Shown in pieces: positions 43,767 to 52,608 of a DNA stretch of 64,000 nt. Source of the stretch: Cacconaster sp045641345. GTDB taxonomy: Bacteria > Bacteroidota > Bacteroidia > Bacteroidales > UBA932. The stretch covers positions 62,001 to 126,000 of the forward strand of contig JAZUGR010000014.1 in assembly GCA_045641345.1 (NCBI GenBank). The letters run 5' to 3'. A program made the position numbers and the translations under genes. The notes under the pieces are model-generated. The model did not search any database. It was given only the letters and a program-made list of their open reading frames with translations, and had not been told where the DNA came from. Every line of letters begins with the position of its first letter. Positions within the stretch are counted from its first letter, which is position 1.

Positions 43767-43919
43767 CTACACCCTGTTATTCACATACCCCTCTGCGCCA
43801 TCCATAAAGATAACTTGAGCAGGTACTCCGGCTACGCAATTGTTCCGAAGTGTACCTAAATATCGTGTTGCATCAGCAATCACAAATTCTTTGAATTGTT
43901 TGTAAGATGAAAATGTCAT
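43767..43919 (-). pseudogene. Short ORF, possibly the 5' remnant of an acetyltransferase gene
   Basis: A 50-codon frame begins at the ATG at 43919, 4 bases after the deacetylase stop, exactly where the next gene of the operon would be expected. It reads MTFSSYKQFKEFVIADATRY at the N-terminus, which resembles the start of serine O-acetyltransferase-like enzymes of capsule loci. It then ends after a few dozen residues without any hexapeptide repeats. I take it as a possible truncated gene left when the ATPase unit entered. The family resemblance is weak, and it could be a small unrelated protein or chance. Confidence 0.35.
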
Positions 43920-43923
43920 AGAT

Positions 43924-45033
43924 TTACACAACGGAAGAATCTCCAAGTATTACACCTTTACCGATTGATGTAATTGTCGGGAAAATAAAGTTTCTGCGTG
44001 CCAGTTTTTTTAGGAGCCATTCAAAATTCTTACCATCATCAAACAACGATTTCGGGTGCCCCACGAGAACAAATACATTACGGTCTTTCTGCCTTTCTAT
44101 TTTCCGCATAAACTCTCTATGCAAGGATTTGGATAAAAGGCAATAATCCCAGGTCTGGCATTCGCGGCCAAAAAAATAAGACAATTTACTGCTCTTACTT
44201 CCAGCTGATGTTTTCGCTTCAAATGTTTCTTTTGAATTGGTTTTATTCTTTAGCAAGGAGGCTATCCGACCCAATGATAAAAATTTGCGTACCCGCATTA
44301 TGTTAAAGCCAACGATAGGCAATTCAATAATGTCAGAATCAGGAACTATATTTTCTACACCCAGGCCACAATGCCAGAACCCAACATCATTTGGAAGTCG
44401 CGTAAAATCGAAGAATTGACGACGCCCGATTTCAATTCCGCCTGGATAGATAGATGAATCGCAACGAAAGCCCGTTTCTCTCATCACATCGATAATCCGT
44501 TCGGAAGGCTGTATGCAATATCCTCCGGCGCGGACAGCATTGCAGATATAATCCGGTTTTATTGGCTTGATCAATTCTTCCAGCGTCTTCTTGCCTTTTT
44601 CAAACAAATTCCGAAGAGAGTACTCCCCTTCTTTTTCGTAACCTCCAAGTCGCCAATCGCTTTCATTTATATGCCATCCCCCATTTCTCCAAACAGCCTC
44701 AACCCATTGGGGATGTAAATGAAGTTGCACGTCGTGTCCTTTGCCAGCAGCCCGCTTTATTTGATTTTCAATCGCCTCAATGGGGTTTTCGGTATATCCC
44801 ATAGTATTACCCTTATTCCACTCCTCCTTCAGACGCCAATACTCAATCACCTCAAAGAAAATAGTCAATCTGGCATTATTCTTTTCTGCAATAGACAAAA
44901 GCACTTCGGTTGGCTCAATGATGTGTTTGAAAACATCTCCTGAACCGTTTCCGAACAATTCGTAGTCCAAAGTCAAGAGTACTATTTTCCTCTTTTTTCC
45001 CTCGTATGACCTTTTGCAAATTCTACTTTGCAT
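43924..45033 (-). CDS. Polysaccharide deacetylase-like protein
   Basis: 369 residues. The carbohydrate esterase-4-like core shows the first acidic motif LLTLDYELFG near residue 22, the metal-binding HDVQLHLHPQW near 105, and GGYCIQPSERIIDVMRETGFRCDSSIYPG near 170. The remainder is basic with no membrane helix. It probably removes N-acetyl groups from a sugar of the polymer, acting in the cytoplasm because no signal peptide is seen. The only start, ATG at 45033, overlaps the preceding gene by 52 bases. Base composition is visibly A+T-richer than the core genome. Confidence 0.7.
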   Translation of the reverse strand: MQSRICKRSYEGKKRKIVLLTLDYELFGNGSGDVFKHIIEPTEVLLSIAEKNNARLTIFFEVIEYWRLKEEWNKGNTMGYTENPIEAIENQIKRAAGKGHDVQLHLHPQWVEAVWRNGGWHINESDWRLGGYEKEGEYSLRNLFEKGKKTLEELIKPIKPDYICNAVRAGGYCIQPSERIIDVMRETGFRCDSSIYPGGIEIGRRQFFDFTRLPNDVGFWHCGLGVENIVPDSDIIELPIVGFNIMRVRKFLSLGRIASLLKNKTNSKETFEAKTSAGSKSSKLSYFFGRECQTWDYCLLSKSLHREFMRKIERQKDRNVFVLVGHPKSLFDDGKNFEWLLKKLARRNFIFPTITSIGKGVILGDSSVV

Positions 45034-45848
45034 TTTTCAAGTAATTCAGTATTATCTATGGTATAACAGAATGTATCTCCAAATGGAAATCTAACATACG
45101 AAGAGCAACCAAGTTTCTTTACGTAATCACCTGCAGGAATACAATCAGCCATTAGTCTTCCATTATGCACATAAGTTTCAACAACGTGTTCGCTTTTTGT
45201 CTTATCTATCAGCTTTAATCTATATTTACCTTGATAATACTCGTTTTTCTCTATATCTAAAATGACATCTTCGAAAACATGAAATATAGGTATATTTTTT
45301 ATACCCAATCCCAAACTCTTACTTCCTGCCTTTAAAAATTTTCCGTATGGAGAATCCCAATAAAAAGGAGTTGTGCTGTTTTCATGTCCTTCAGCATAGT
45401 ATTCGGCGTCCTTACCCCATACACATACGGCTTTGGTGGGATGCATACTCATGACAACCCCCGGCATTTTCTTAAAAACGTTTGTCAGAATCCCCATTCC
45501 TGATTTTGTAGTATTCATATCGAATACCATTCCTTTCTTTGCCCATTCGGTCGAGTTCATAGGAGGATAGTATGGAAGCATCAGGGTTCCCTGTTCGCCT
45601 ACCAAATCTTGAAGCAGAAGAATGACATCCTGAGGAGAATAGCCATTAGAATTTAAACTGGCAAATCCTGACGTGACAATTAATCTATCGCCAGTTTTGA
45701 CTCCAAGTTCCTCGACTAATACGTGTTTCAACTCTTCAATAGACGTTTTATCATGGTGCAGGAAAAAATGTTTCATTTTTCGCAACATCCTGCGTAAACG
45801 ACTTTTCGATTTTGATGACCAATATCTTGCGATTAATCTACGAAGCAT
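44982..45848 (-). CDS. AAC(3)-family N-acetyltransferase in a polysaccharide locus
   Basis: 288 residues of the aminoglycoside 3-N-acetyltransferase fold: LVEELGVKTGDRLIVTSGFASL near 48, LMLPYYPPMNSTEW near 90, the conserved SMHPTKAVCVWG with the active-site His near 135, and FYWDSPYGKF. In polysaccharide loci such proteins acetylate amino sugars rather than drugs; this is the more likely role here. It is among the most A+T-rich genes of the window, suggesting acquisition from a different background. It lies 26 bases after the end of the truncated acyltransferase coding region. Confidence 0.78.
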   Translation of the reverse strand: MLRRLIARYWSSKSKSRLRRMLRKMKHFFLHHDKTSIEELKHVLVEELGVKTGDRLIVTSGFASLNSNGYSPQDVILLLQDLVGEQGTLMLPYYPPMNSTEWAKKGMVFDMNTTKSGMGILTNVFKKMPGVVMSMHPTKAVCVWGKDAEYYAEGHENSTTPFYWDSPYGKFLKAGSKSLGLGIKNIPIFHVFEDVILDIEKNEYYQGKYRLKLIDKTKSEHVVETYVHNGRLMADCIPAGDYVKKLGCSSYVRFPFGDTFCYTIDNTELLEKCKVEFAKGHTREKRGK

Positions 45849-45874
45849 AACACTCTTATTTCCCTAATATACTA

Positions 45875-46195
45875 TCATCTTGAACTTTCCCTTTTCCTGA
45901 TGAACCTCACCGGATTTCCTGCCCAGATTTCGAACGAAGGAATGTCCTTCGTCACAACGGAGGAGACTCCAACTATTGCACCTTCACCGAGCGCAGCCAA
46001 AGTCACACCGCTTTCAATAGTGATGTCTTGCGGATAATTCGTATCGAAAATCACATCTTCCCCGATAAATGTATGCTTGGGGCCCAAAATATTCACCCCT
46101 CCCAGTTTGCATATTCGGCTACGCCAGCCCCTGGATGGCATCGGCAGATGTTGGAGGTGAAGGAAAACAAGTATTTTTAGTCTATGCAATTTCAT
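45875..46195 (-). pseudogene. Hexapeptide acyltransferase with internal in-frame deletion
   Basis: 106 codons. The N-terminal half (WRSRICKLGGVNILGPKHTF and FDTNYPQDITIESGVTL) and the C-terminal end (LGEGAIVGVSSVVTKDIPSFEIWAGNPVRFIRKR) are both typical of sugar O-acetyltransferases of about 170-180 residues. Between TIESGVTL and LGEGAIVG about 60 residues are missing in frame, including the repeat coils and the active-site His. The reading frame is intact, so a recent deletion is likely and the product is probably inactive. The ATG overlaps the preceding glycosyltransferase stop in ATGA. Confidence 0.7.
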
Positions 46196-47223
46196 ACTAA
46201 AATATCCTCTATTTGCCTGGCAACTTTGGATGCAAGGAAATGCTCCTTTGCATAAAAATGATTATAAACTGATGTTCGCTTTGTGAGTTCTTTTTCCTGC
46301 AAAAATGGTTCAATCAACTTGGCGAAATCTTCGGGTTCCTTAGAATCCGTCATCCTGCCCATTTTTCCATCCTCAAAGAAGTCGTTCAACCCTCCGACTG
46401 CCCTCGTAACAACAGGAAGTCCGAATGCCATAGCTTCAAGTACAACAGTCGGCATACCTTCTCCGTGACTCGTGAAGAAGAAGAAGTCAGCATTCTTGTA
46501 TTCTTCAATCACGGTTTGACCGCTCAGTCCACCAGTAAAAGTGATGCCCTCAATATTATTGTCTTTTACATATTGTTTGAGTTCCGGAAGAGCAGAACCA
46601 TCCCCTACTATTCTCATTTTCAAATAAGGGTATTTCTCATACAACAGATTATAAGTCTGAACAGCCTCAAAAACACCTTTAGCCTTTTCAATACGGGAGA
46701 GAAATAGGATATTCTTCACTTCGCCAGTTCTACCGTTGATGTTAAATCCCTCTATCATATCATCCGGCACCTTGGTGGTTGAAAGTTGTATATCCGTTGT
46801 TACACCGTGATTAACCAGAATATCCTTAAACGCTTGTGCCAATACAATTATGTGCGACGCTTTGTTCAAATTCCCTGCAATCCACTTCCAATCGGTTTTT
46901 TTCGCATATTCAAGGTCGAACCCATGGATGAAAACAGAGACTTTAAAGCCAAAAGCTTTCGCCAGATTAAGATAAAAGAAATCCCTCCGAAGCGCTCCAT
47001 TCCCAAGAGATGGATTAACCAAAACCATATTAGGCCTGAATGTAAGAAGATACCATACATATCTAATGACTGTAACTGGAGTCAACACTTTCCGATACTT
47101 TACCCTTCCTAAGGAATTGTATTTAACATTGCAATTCCAATAAGGTTTCAAACCCTTATAGTGATTTGCCACGCCACCCAAATTATGGATATCCGGAGTA
47201 TTTATCAGTAGCTTATTCCCCAT
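46192..47223 (-). CDS. GT4 family glycosyltransferase
   Basis: 343 residues of GT-B fold. The N-terminal domain has NLGGVANHYKGL, FKVSVFIHGFDLEYA near 95 and SHIIVLAQAFKDIL. The C-terminal nucleotide-sugar domain has ILFLSRIEKAKGVFEAVQTY near 175 and the conserved E-x7-E motif region FFTSHGEGMPTVVLEAMAFGLPVVTRAVGG near 255. It adds a sugar to the growing lipid-linked repeat unit on the cytoplasmic face. Donor unknown. A+T-rich relative to flanking genes. Confidence 0.88.
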   Translation of the reverse strand: MGNKLLINTPDIHNLGGVANHYKGLKPYWNCNVKYNSLGRVKYRKVLTPVTVIRYVWYLLTFRPNMVLVNPSLGNGALRRDFFYLNLAKAFGFKVSVFIHGFDLEYAKKTDWKWIAGNLNKASHIIVLAQAFKDILVNHGVTTDIQLSTTKVPDDMIEGFNINGRTGEVKNILFLSRIEKAKGVFEAVQTYNLLYEKYPYLKMRIVGDGSALPELKQYVKDNNIEGITFTGGLSGQTVIEEYKNADFFFFTSHGEGMPTVVLEAMAFGLPVVTRAVGGLNDFFEDGKMGRMTDSKEPEDFAKLIEPFLQEKELTKRTSVYNHFYAKEHFLASKVARQIEDILV

Positions 47224-47313
47224 AATTCATCTTCTATGTGTCATAACTGCGATATTCCCGATTATACTTAAATGGCAAGTGCATAGAGCAATCCAGATTA
47301 GGCGCAACACATT

Positions 47314-48417
47314 TCAGTACACAAAGGTACAATCTTTTCCCAACTGATAAATTGTTTTGTAGTTATCAGCACATTTTCCCATCGAATACTTCTCGTGATA
47401 TTCATGTATTATCATATCGCGGGAAATGCGGTCACTCTCCGACATCGCTTGTTTTATTTTCGAATAAAACTCCTCATCAGAAAAGCCTTTGGTCATATAT
47501 CCGTTTTCGCCATCACGGATGACATCCTTTATTCCTCCTGCAGGCGTGCATACCGGAATCACTCCCATCGACATTGCCTCAAGCAAGGTGAGAGGAAGGC
47601 CCTCGTAAATGGAAGACAGAATGAAATAGTCAGCCTGCGCCAGATAATCGGCCACGTTTTTCCTTTCGCCGATGACGTGTATGTTCGGATGGCTCTTGTA
47701 TCTGACCATATTGTCTTCGTGCCCTGCGCCTACGACAAGAAGTTGGGCATCGCTCCCTTCAGCGGAAAGCCTTTCAAAGACATCAAATAATAGTTTGTGG
47801 TTCTTCTCCTGAGCACAACGGGCGACATTGATGAAGACAGGTTGTTTTCCTCTGGTCAAAGAACATACTTCTTCCCTGACTTTTTCGGCATCGACTGTCA
47901 GTTGTACCTTTTCGCGGCCATTGATTATCACCTCATCATTATCAAGACCATACAACTGCCTGTATGATCTGCTGCACTCCCGGGAAATCGTTACCGCCTG
48001 CACCTTTGAAGAATAGAAATGTCTGTTGATCGGCTTGCACCATCTCCAGCGGAGACATTTGTCTGCCAGGCTGTGGAGAGTATGAACATAACGGGGCGAT
48101 TTGCAAAACAATGCCGGAAGATACAGGAGAATCAGATTGCTGTGGCAATGCACGACATCCGGTTTCAGTTGCCTTATCACCCTGCAGACCGATATGAGAC
48201 TGGCTATGGTCAATCCTTTTTTCCGACCGAGGTTGACGAACCTGACCTTCTCATTTATGTCGGCTTTATAATGCGCATTCCCGGAGTTGTCAATGTCACA
48301 CACGGTCAGGATGGTGACGTCATTGTCCTTGTTTCCTGCAAGATTGTTTGCAAGATCCACCACAAACCGTTCGGCGCCTCCGGAAGAAAGGGAATATATG
48401 ATTTCAAGTACTCTCAT
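47314..48417 (-). CDS. GT4 family glycosyltransferase
   Basis: 367 residues. GT4 hallmarks are RVLEIIYSLSSGGAERFVVDLANNL at the N-terminus (acceptor side), VFINVARCAQEKNHKLLFDVFERL near 205, and FILSSIYEGLPLTLLEAMSMGVIPVCTPAGGIKD near 275. The start at MRVLEIIYSLS was chosen because the 19 extra codons upstream overlap the acyltransferase gene. It is separated from the next gene by a 90-base non-coding stretch with no feature I can identify. Donor sugar unknown. Confidence 0.88.
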   Translation of the reverse strand: MRVLEIIYSLSSGGAERFVVDLANNLAGNKDNDVTILTVCDIDNSGNAHYKADINEKVRFVNLGRKKGLTIASLISVCRVIRQLKPDVVHCHSNLILLYLPALFCKSPRYVHTLHSLADKCLRWRWCKPINRHFYSSKVQAVTISRECSRSYRQLYGLDNDEVIINGREKVQLTVDAEKVREEVCSLTRGKQPVFINVARCAQEKNHKLLFDVFERLSAEGSDAQLLVVGAGHEDNMVRYKSHPNIHVIGERKNVADYLAQADYFILSSIYEGLPLTLLEAMSMGVIPVCTPAGGIKDVIRDGENGYMTKGFSDEEFYSKIKQAMSESDRISRDMIIHEYHEKYSMGKCADNYKTIYQLGKDCTFVY

Positions 48418-48439
48418 TTCATAAACTTCATATATCGTC

Positions 48440-49141
48440 TCAATAAAACCAACATGAATTTCCATCAAACTCATACGTCAAACACCTTGGTCGTTCAGCG
48501 ACCTTTTTAGCCGGAATACCGGCAACTACGTCGTACGGGGCGACATCCTTTGTAACGACACATCCGGCACAACACACGGCACCCTCTCCAATGTTGACTC
48601 CGGGCAGGACTATCACATTGCAACCTAACCAAACCCTGTCGCCTATCGTCACCTTCATCGGGCGCCTCTTGTCAGGGCCAAACCACGGGTCACGATGATC
48701 GTGCTGTAATGTATAAATGGATACATTACTCGAAATACTGACGTTTTTTCCGATTACAAGGCCATTGCGGGCATCAAGCAAGGCATTGTCGCCTATTATC
48801 GAGCCGCTACCTACCGTCAGCATATCAGGCTTCCTGATTTCAGTTCTCCAATGGAATACACATCGAGTCCCCATTTGCACGCCACAAAGACGATACATAA
48901 AACGGCGTCCCGACACAGAAGGTATCAACCCTATATTGAAGAGAACATACCTGCTCAATCCTGACTTTGTCATCCTTTCAAGAATTATGTACGGTGCTGC
49001 CAGTATCTTTCTGGCAATTCCGCCACGCTGCACCATTCTGGCATTAAAGAACATCAGGGGGGGGTAAATAAGAAATACGACAAGCCACTTTAAGCATATC
49101 AGCAGCGATACAGCACAGGCAATGATGATAATGGTATTCAT
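48440..49141 (-). CDS. Hexapeptide-repeat O-acetyltransferase with N-terminal membrane helix
   Basis: 233 residues. An N-terminal hydrophobic helix (IIIIACAVSLLICLKWLVVFLIY) is followed by a left-handed beta-helix with hexapeptide repeats (VGSGSIIGDNALLDARNGLVIGKNVSISSNVSIYT). The active-site region is LQHDHRDPWFG, and the coil IGDRVWLGCNVIVLPGVNIGEGAVCCAGCVVTKDV is complete. Compare the gene at 45875, which lacks this part. It is of the WcaF/maltose-acetyltransferase kind and would O-acetylate a sugar or lipid-linked unit near the membrane. A six-G run (GGGGGG on the plus strand near 49061) sits early in the gene. Confidence 0.83.
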   Translation of the reverse strand: MNTIIIIACAVSLLICLKWLVVFLIYPPLMFFNARMVQRGGIARKILAAPYIILERMTKSGLSRYVLFNIGLIPSVSGRRFMYRLCGVQMGTRCVFHWRTEIRKPDMLTVGSGSIIGDNALLDARNGLVIGKNVSISSNVSIYTLQHDHRDPWFGPDKRRPMKVTIGDRVWLGCNVIVLPGVNIGEGAVCCAGCVVTKDVAPYDVVAGIPAKKVAERPRCLTYEFDGNSCWFY

Positions 49142-49158
49142 ACAAGCTATAAATCCTT

Positions 49159-50319
49159 TTACTTCATATATGCAGCGATGTAATTCCCGGCTATGTCATC
49201 CCACTCGCCATCGGCTTTCTCCAAAGCCACAGCCAGGTTATTTCTTTTCATCTTCAACAGTGAAGTATCCGAAAGGAGCCCTGCCATAGCCTTGAAAAGC
49301 GCATCTTCATCTTTCGCCGGCACGACCGATCCAGCATCATATTTTCTTATCATCACCGGCATTGTACCCACATCGGTAACTACCATCGGTGTTCCGACAG
49401 GCAGAACCGTCGAGACGACACCGCTCTGGGTGGCATCCGAATAAGGGCATACCACGAACGAAGCGTTCCTGATCAGTGTCGTCAACTCCTGCCCTGACAC
49501 ATAATGGTGTATGAAATCGATATAGCCGCAATCCTTATAGCGGTCGTAATCAAAATAATAGTCCCCGGCACCGGCAACGACGAGACGGGCCGACGGCAAT
49601 TCATCGTGCACCCTTTCAAAAGCAGGCAGAAGGTATTCCAACCCTTTGTACGGAGAAATCCTGCCGAAGAACAGCACATATCCGGAACTTCCGGCCGATT
49701 CCGCATCAAGACCCGAGGCCCGACGCCTGTGCAATACGCCATACAGGCCAAGGGACGCAAAAGAGATTTTCCCGCGCGGCACCCCATATGTATCGGCAAA
49801 GGCATCCGCCTGGATATCATTGAGGAGAATAATGCGCCGGCATAATTTGAAAGCGATTCTCCTGAAAAACTCCGACCTGCGCCTCGCTTCTCCACTGTGC
49901 GGCAATGGATCGTGAACCGTCATCACAATCTTTTTCCTGAATTTCGCGAATACAGGCATAGGGAGTATATCCGGATCCCCGACAAACTGAATGACGTCAG
50001 GATTGATTTCCGATATTCTGTTCTCCAGTGACCGATACAGAGCCATCGTTTCGCAGCATACTTTTCCTCTGATGTCATTCATCACGAAACAATGGCACGG
50101 AGATATGGCCTCGACCATCCAATCCAGTTCAGGATAGATTGAGAAGTCAAAAATCCCGCTTCTGCCGTATTGTTTTGTAATATCAACCAAGGTGGCACGC
50201 AGTGAATATGGCGAGATTTTTAGAAAATAGAATACCTCATGCCCCATCCTGCCGAATGCCTTCAGCAACGGAATGTCACAGTCCGCGAAAGAAGGTGTAG
50301 AAACGTACAGAATCCTCAT
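49159..50319 (-). CDS. GT4 family glycosyltransferase
   Basis: 386 residues with GT-B layout: N-terminal RILYVSTPSFADCDIPLLKAF, VMTVHDPLPHSGEARRR near 130, then YVLFFGRISPYKGLEYLLPAFERV near 215 and FVVCPYSDATQSGVVSTVLPVGTPMVVTDVG near 290. The spacing of the last motif, with SGVVSTVLPVGTP, is a recognised GT4 variant. It starts one base after the GT2 stop, so cotranscription is certain from layout. Donor unknown. Confidence 0.86.
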   Translation of the reverse strand: MRILYVSTPSFADCDIPLLKAFGRMGHEVFYFLKISPYSLRATLVDITKQYGRSGIFDFSIYPELDWMVEAISPCHCFVMNDIRGKVCCETMALYRSLENRISEINPDVIQFVGDPDILPMPVFAKFRKKIVMTVHDPLPHSGEARRRSEFFRRIAFKLCRRIILLNDIQADAFADTYGVPRGKISFASLGLYGVLHRRRASGLDAESAGSSGYVLFFGRISPYKGLEYLLPAFERVHDELPSARLVVAGAGDYYFDYDRYKDCGYIDFIHHYVSGQELTTLIRNASFVVCPYSDATQSGVVSTVLPVGTPMVVTDVGTMPVMIRKYDAGSVVPAKDEDALFKAMAGLLSDTSLLKMKRNNLAVALEKADGEWDDIAGNYIAAYMK

Positions 50320-50320
50320 A

Positions 50321-51283
50321 TCAACTCCTTTGCTTCAGATTATGCCACGAGCGCCCCGACAGGCACTTGATGACCCGGACAAATATCCACCCCGAAAGGC
50401 CGAACCGTCTTGAATTCCTTACCCAATAAAACAATCGGAGAAAAGAGTCCGACAGGTCAAGCGATATCGTATAAACTTTCTTGTCGTCGAAATGCTTGCC
50501 GATACTGCCTTTCAATTCGGCGCACAGTCCGGCATCATCCCCTTCTTCAGGTTGAGATGAAAGAAAGTCCTCATACCATTTCCGCTCCATAAGGACAGCC
50601 TGCATCTTCAATCTCTGATTGCCCGTAGAAGATATGGATAACGAGTTTATGCGATATTGAAAGCATACTTCCGCAGTGTTCGCAATCCCTTTCCCGGAAG
50701 CCATCATAACCGCAGTCACGTCATCGCTACCCCACGCCAGGGGGAATTTTACAAAACCGCCTGCATCTTTCAGCTGCGCCGTGTCATAGCAGAAATCCCC
50801 GACATACTGAAACTTGCGCACATTCCAACGGTTCCAGACGAAAGCCGTGGCCGACTCCCATTCAGGACGGGCCGTCAAAGTCTTCACCACATTCGACGAT
50901 TCGTCAATCAGAACGGCCTGACCGTGATATACGCCAAGGTCCGGATGCCGCCCTATGATATCGGAATAGATTGACAGCGCATCCTTGGTAAGTTTGTCGT
51001 CATCACCCATACAGATGAAATACTTTCCGCGCGCCATCTCAAGGCATCTGTTCCAATTGTCAACCACATTGACCGCCCCGACATTGGCATCGTTACGGTA
51101 ATATCTTATCCTGGAGTCGTTCATCAATTCAACAATGGATTTCAGGTCGTATGGAGAGCAGTCATCGAGGACGACGATTTCGAAATCCAGCTCCGTAGAA
51201 GCCAGACAACTTTCCAAAGCCTCCTTGAAGAAATCAGGCTTGTAGGCAGGAATTGCTATCGTATATCTGATCCTCTTTTCCAT
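50321..51283 (-). CDS. GT2 family glycosyltransferase
   Basis: 320 residues with the GT-A fold: YTIAIPAYKPDFFKEALESCLAS at the N-terminus, FEIVVLDDCSPYDL near 33 for nucleotide binding, and the metal-binding acidic motif in FICMGDDDKLTKDAL near 95. The C-terminal part is amphipathic and probably membrane-associated. Its start overlaps the Wzy-like gene by 28 bases. Donor unknown. Confidence 0.88.
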   Translation of the reverse strand: MEKRIRYTIAIPAYKPDFFKEALESCLASTELDFEIVVLDDCSPYDLKSIVELMNDSRIRYYRNDANVGAVNVVDNWNRCLEMARGKYFICMGDDDKLTKDALSIYSDIIGRHPDLGVYHGQAVLIDESSNVVKTLTARPEWESATAFVWNRWNVRKFQYVGDFCYDTAQLKDAGGFVKFPLAWGSDDVTAVMMASGKGIANTAEVCFQYRINSLSISSTGNQRLKMQAVLMERKWYEDFLSSQPEEGDDAGLCAELKGSIGKHFDDKKVYTISLDLSDSFLRLFYWVRNSRRFGLSGWIFVRVIKCLSGRSWHNLKQRS

Positions 51284-52608
51284 ACAAAGTACCTGCGTTC
51301 AAAATCGAGTGACCGGATTACATAACCCGTTATCAGCAAAGTCGGATAGACGCTCAACAGTTCTCCCGTCATATTGGCAAAGACAAGATACATCACCAAT
51401 ACAGTAATGCCCAACGCAGCAGTTTGTCGGAATCGCATCCATCGGAACATATACGCCAGCAGCGAGAAATAGAATATGATATGGAACATGCATCCTGCGA
51501 TGCCCCGTTCCAACATAAGATTCATCAAAACGCCTTCCAACCCGAACAAATCGCTGTCCATACTTCCCCTATCCTGATCGCCCCACCCAAGATCCTCAAC
51601 AAAATAGCCATACCCATTGCCGAAAAGGATAAGGTCGCCATCAACATATTCCAATACAGTCAGATATTGGTTCACGCGCATATCAAACGAACTCCCGCTG
51701 ACTTCGGAATTGGAATCGAACATACTCGAAAGTTGGAAGGCCCTTTCGCGGAGGAACGGAACTGCCAGGACCAGTGCCAATGAACAAATCACACCACCCG
51801 AAGTCAGAATCCACCCTCTTTTCGAACGAACTGTCAGCAGAAGATACACCGCCGTTCCGACCAGAGCGCAGAACAGAACGGTGCGGCAGCCGCAGGCCAC
51901 AATGCCGAAAACAGCACAGGCAGCAACTACAGCGTAACGCAAACGAGACTCATACCCGCGCCTGAACGCATAGGTATGCAGAGCCATGACAATCAGATTG
52001 ATATAGCCATAGTCGAAAGGATTCATAAATGTAGCCTGAACGCGAAAGCGATCTTCAAAGTGTTCAGCATCAACCAAATCCCGCATTAGTCCTGTTTCAT
52101 CGAATACCGGCATCACACTCTGTACAAAAGGGGAATAGCCTACAACTACATTGAGCATGCCAAGAGCGGTCATGACAACTAATCCCCAGAATGAAATCTC
52201 CAGAGCAGGCCTGATTGAACCGGGACGCCGAAACGCCCACAATCCGTATGCCAATACGAAATATTTAATCAGATATTCCATTATGAAGAACGACTTCAAT
52301 TCTCTGAGAGAACTCAGATGAGGGCTGAACGATATGCAGACTGCACCTCCAACAGCGACTAGAATCATCAATCGCGCAACAATACTCCTGCGCAGAACAA
52401 TGGAAAAAGATTTATAATACTTCGCTTCGGAAAGCAGGAAACATATTGTAAGAAGAACTATGGAATTCGACCCGAATGGTATCACGGGAATTCTCACCAA
52501 AGTGAAAAACATGGTTGCAAGCAACAACAGCCCTGCTTTGACCTTGCGTTTTAGAACAAACATCAAGGCAGCACAAACCAGCACGGCGGCAATTGCTAAA
52601 TAGTTCAT
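51256..52608 (-). CDS. O-antigen/capsule polymerase-like membrane protein (Wzy type)
   Basis: 450 residues with about ten to twelve transmembrane segments from the first residue (MNYLAIAAVLVCAALMF) and a larger loop near residues 270-345, the general pattern of Wzy polymerases and O-antigen ligases. Sequence is too variable in this group for a more exact call. Position between the flippase and the glycosyltransferases supports Wzy. It overlaps the Wzx-like stop in 4 bases. Confidence 0.75.
   Translation of the reverse strand: MNYLAIAAVLVCAALMFVLKRKVKAGLLLLATMFFTLVRIPVIPFGSNSIVLLTICFLLSEAKYYKSFSIVLRRSIVARLMILVAVGGAVCISFSPHLSSLRELKSFFIMEYLIKYFVLAYGLWAFRRPGSIRPALEISFWGLVVMTALGMLNVVVGYSPFVQSVMPVFDETGLMRDLVDAEHFEDRFRVQATFMNPFDYGYINLIVMALHTYAFRRGYESRLRYAVVAACAVFGIVACGCRTVLFCALVGTAVYLLLTVRSKRGWILTSGGVICSLALVLAVPFLRERAFQLSSMFDSNSEVSGSSFDMRVNQYLTVLEYVDGDLILFGNGYGYFVEDLGWGDQDRGSMDSDLFGLEGVLMNLMLERGIAGCMFHIIFYFSLLAYMFRWMRFRQTAALGITVLVMYLVFANMTGELLSVYPTLLITGYVIRSLDFERRYFVWKRGSDIR

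Noticed and set aside
44982..45848. Aminoglycoside resistance gene
   Set aside because: AAC(3) fold is clear, but the setting in a polysaccharide operon makes sugar acetylation more likely than drug resistance.
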